From: Rhodosalinus halophilus
Lineage (GTDB): Bacteria; Pseudomonadota; Alphaproteobacteria; Rhodobacterales; Rhodobacteraceae
Assembly (NCBI RefSeq): GCF_003298775.1
Contig: NZ_QNTQ01000002.1
Span: 186,001 to 250,000 of the forward strand
Reading direction: 5' to 3'
Length of the DNA stretch: 64,000 bases
In this document: positions 62,501 to 64,000 of the stretch, one piece after another
Layout: each line of letters begins with the position of its first letter
Numbering within the stretch: the stretch's first letter is position 1
The notes under the pieces: model-generated
Told to the model about the DNA's origin: nothing
Database searches by the model: none
The model's input: the letters and a program-made list of their open reading frames with translations, nothing else
Translations under genes and position numbers: made by a program

Positions 62501-63697
62501 TCACGCCAGCGTCTCGGCGATGCGCGCCGCCAGCCGCTCGGCCACCTCGGCCTTCGGCATGCGGGGCCAGCTCTCCGCGCCGTCCTCGGTCACCAGCGTG
62601 ACAGCGTTTTCCGGCCCGCCCATGATCCCCGTGCCGGGCGAGACGTCGTTCGCCACGATCCAGTCGCAGCCCTTGCGGTCGCGCTTCGCCGTGGCGTTGG
62701 CCACCACGTCCTGCGTCTCGGCCGCGAAGCCCACGACCAGCCGCGGACGCTGCGGGCCGAGCGCAGCAACATGGGCGAGGATGTCCGGATTCTCCCGGAA
62801 GGTCAGCTGCGGCAGATCGCCCCCCGGCACCTTCTTGATCTTTTCCTGCGCGGCGCCTTCCACGCGCCAGTCCGCCACGGCGGCGGTGAAGACCGCCGCA
62901 TCCGCGGGCAGAGCCGCCTCGACGGCGGCCAGCATCTCGCGGGCGGTCTCGACCCGCCGCACCTCGACGCCCTCGGGCGGCGGCACGGCGGCCGGGCCCG
63001 TGACGAAGACGACATGCGCGCCCAGCGCGGCCAGCGCGTGGGCGAGCGCCGCCCCCTGCGCGCCGGAGGAGCGGTTGGCGATGTAGCGCACCGGGTCGAT
63101 CGGCTCGTGCGTGGGCCCCGAGGTCACCACGATCCGGCGCCCCGAGAGCGGCCCCTCGCCCAACGCCGCCTCGATCGCGGCGAGGATGGCCGACGGTTCG
63201 GCCATCCGGCCGGGGCCGTATTCGCCGCAGGCCATGTCGCCGTCGTCGGGCCCCACGAAGCGCAGCCCGTCGGCGCGCAGCGTCGCGGCGTTGCGACGGG
63301 TGGCGGGATGCGCCCACATGCGGACGTTCATCGCGGGCGCGGCCAGAACCGGCGTGTCGGTGGCCAGCAGCAGCGTGGAGGCGAGATCGTCCGCATGCCC
63401 CTGCGCCATCTTCGCCATGAGATCGGCCGTGGCCGGCGCCACCACGACGAGGTCGGCCACGCGCGAGAGCTGGATGTGGCCCATCTCCGCCTCGTCGGTG
63501 AGGTCGAAGAGCGCGCGATAGACCTTTTCGCCGGCCAGCGCCGCCACCGAGAGGGGCGTGACGAACTCCTCCGCCGCCGCGGTCATCACCGGCGTCACGG
63601 CCGCGCCGCGCGCGCGCAGGCGACGGATCAGGTCGAGGGTCTTGTAGGCGGCGATGCCGCCGCCGATGATCAAGAGGATTCGCCTGCCCGCCAGCAT
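62501..63697 (-). CDS. coaBC: Bifunctional phosphopantothenoylcysteine decarboxylase / phosphopantothenate-cysteine ligase
   Basis: 398-aa CoA-biosynthesis enzyme. CoaC domain (about 1-185): GGGIAAYKTLDLIRRL, flavin-binding APATADLMAKMAQGHADD, the active-site PAMNVRMW, and Cys in ACGEYGPGRM. CoaB domain (about 190-398): VTSGPTHEPIDPVRYIANRSSG, AAVADWRV, KIKK and the FAAETQD block. AGGAG lies eight bases upstream of the ATG at 63697. It heads the run coaBC-dut-thiF-M3 peptidase. Confidence 0.97.
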   Translation of the reverse strand: MLAGRRILLIIGGGIAAYKTLDLIRRLRARGAAVTPVMTAAAEEFVTPLSVAALAGEKVYRALFDLTDEAEMGHIQLSRVADLVVVAPATADLMAKMAQGHADDLASTLLLATDTPVLAAPAMNVRMWAHPATRRNAATLRADGLRFVGPDDGDMACGEYGPGRMAEPSAILAAIEAALGEGPLSGRRIVVTSGPTHEPIDPVRYIANRSSGAQGAALAHALAALGAHVVFVTGPAAVPPPEGVEVRRVETAREMLAAVEAALPADAAVFTAAVADWRVEGAAQEKIKKVPGGDLPQLTFRENPDILAHVAALGPQRPRLVVGFAAETQDVVANATAKRDRKGCDWIVANDVSPGTGIMGGPENAVTLVTEDGAESWPRMPKAEVAERLAARIAETLA

Positions 63698-63749
63698 CGC
63701 CCGTCTCCTGCCTGCGCCCTCTTCCTAGCCCCGCGCTCCCTGCCGCACA

Positions 63750-64000
63750 ATGTCCGACCGCCCGGTGATCCTCTCCACCCATCTGTCCGCGCCGCCCGAA
63801 GAGGTCTGGGCGCTGCTGATGCGACCCGCGACGCTGGAACACGTGGCCGCGCCGCTCCTGCGCTTCCGGCCGGAGGGGCCGCCGCTGCCGGAGCGATGGC
63901 AAGAGGGCGCGTGGCGGGTGCGCCTGCGCGGCCCGCTCGGCCTGCCGCTCGGCTGGCAGGAGATCCGGGTGAGCTTTCCCGAGGCGCCGCCGCCGATGCG
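63750..64000 (+). CDS. SRPBCC/START-fold protein (truncated by window edge)
   Basis: The first 83 codons of a frame still open at the window end. It begins MSDRPVILSTHLSAPPEEVWALLMRP, the usual first strand and helix of the SRPBCC (Bet v 1-like) ligand-binding fold, followed by TLEHVAAPLLRFRPEGPPLP. Function and full length cannot be judged. It is divergent from coaBC by 52 bases. Confidence 0.65.
   Translation, partial: MSDRPVILSTHLSAPPEEVWALLMRPATLEHVAAPLLRFRPEGPPLPERWQEGAWRVRLRGPLGLPLGWQEIRVSFPEAPPPM

Overview
This 64 kb window is high-GC chromosomal DNA from an alphaproteobacterium, almost certainly Rhodobacteraceae (Roseobacter/Rhodobacter group). The evidence is the C4-pathway 5-aminolevulinate synthase with a GTG start and an FNR-type box upstream, a DUF1150 gene tied to Hsp20, an acetolactate synthase of the GEASWLMN type, a PuuE-UraD fusion, a sat-cysC fusion, and two intergenic repeat families of a kind I associate with this group. 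I see no rRNA, tRNA, IS element, prophage or CRISPR array. The window is mostly densely packed housekeeping and transport genes, many joined by ATGA, GTGA or TGATG overlaps. No genus is assigned.

Layout. 1-946: truncated TRAP transporter solute receptor. 947-3884: ilvB-ilvN behind a promoter, a 15-residue leader peptide with a Leu-Val-Val-Ile-Val run, and a terminator hairpin, i.e. an attenuation module. 3979-5345: Rieske oxygenase plus a coupled small gene. 5474-14123 (minus): DUF2189 membrane protein, amidase, prfB, PBP1A, amidase_3 and an aminotransferase. 14249-15710: two tandem DsbA-like secreted proteins. 15723-24294: an XRE-type regulator divergent from an S15 (CocE/NonD) hydrolase and a full peptide-type ABC importer. 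24313-28082 (minus): hemA, rodZ-like and ispG. 28282-30527: M20 peptidase coupled to a fluoroacetate-dehalogenase-like hydrolase. 30798-36231: a second peptide-type ABC importer whose receptor is divergent from its permease and ATPase genes. 36360-38682: purine-ring catabolism (allA, puuE-uraD fusion, uraH). 38757-39829: hisF-hisE. 39933-43679: flavin reductase, UbiK, and an lgt-midA-pgeF operon. 43874-45083: a 48-residue basic protein and a Hint-fold protein. 45087-46747: Lrp-type regulator divergent from trxB. 46877-48580: sat-cysC. 48765-49649: fatty-acid-hydroxylase-family protein. 49716-50362: hsp20 and DUF1150 behind a heat-shock-like promoter. 50522-52374: YdcH-like, purE, purK. 52412-55499 (minus): membrane-anchored beta-solenoid protein, secreted lipase-like protein, PhnM-like hydrolase. 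55641-57651: groES-groEL with a perfect CIRCE operator and a strong terminator. 57865-58851: TraB/GumN. 58860-63697 (minus): coaBC, dut, membrane-linked ThiF/MoeB, M3 peptidase. 63750-end: truncated START-fold protein.

Regulation readable in the DNA: ilv attenuator; FNR box between hemA and the M20 gene; CIRCE plus promoter at groES; RpoH-like promoter at hsp20; good sigma-70-like promoters at rodZ, the lrp gene and the Hint gene; and many GC-rich stem-loops between convergent genes or after receptor genes. Two repeat families stand out. One is a CGCC-TGC-GGCG hairpin followed by a GGATATTTGRGCCAAG box after stop codons, also present as an inverted pair between convergent genes. The other is a CTCATCGG..CGGGCCTCTTCGCGAGGAGC element, one copy of which supplies the last codons and stop of purK.

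No single locus looks like a new defence or mobile system. The best candidates for new biology are the intergenic repeats, the S15-hydrolase/importer module, the defluorinase-like gene, the tandem DsbA pair, the small basic protein and the Hint protein.
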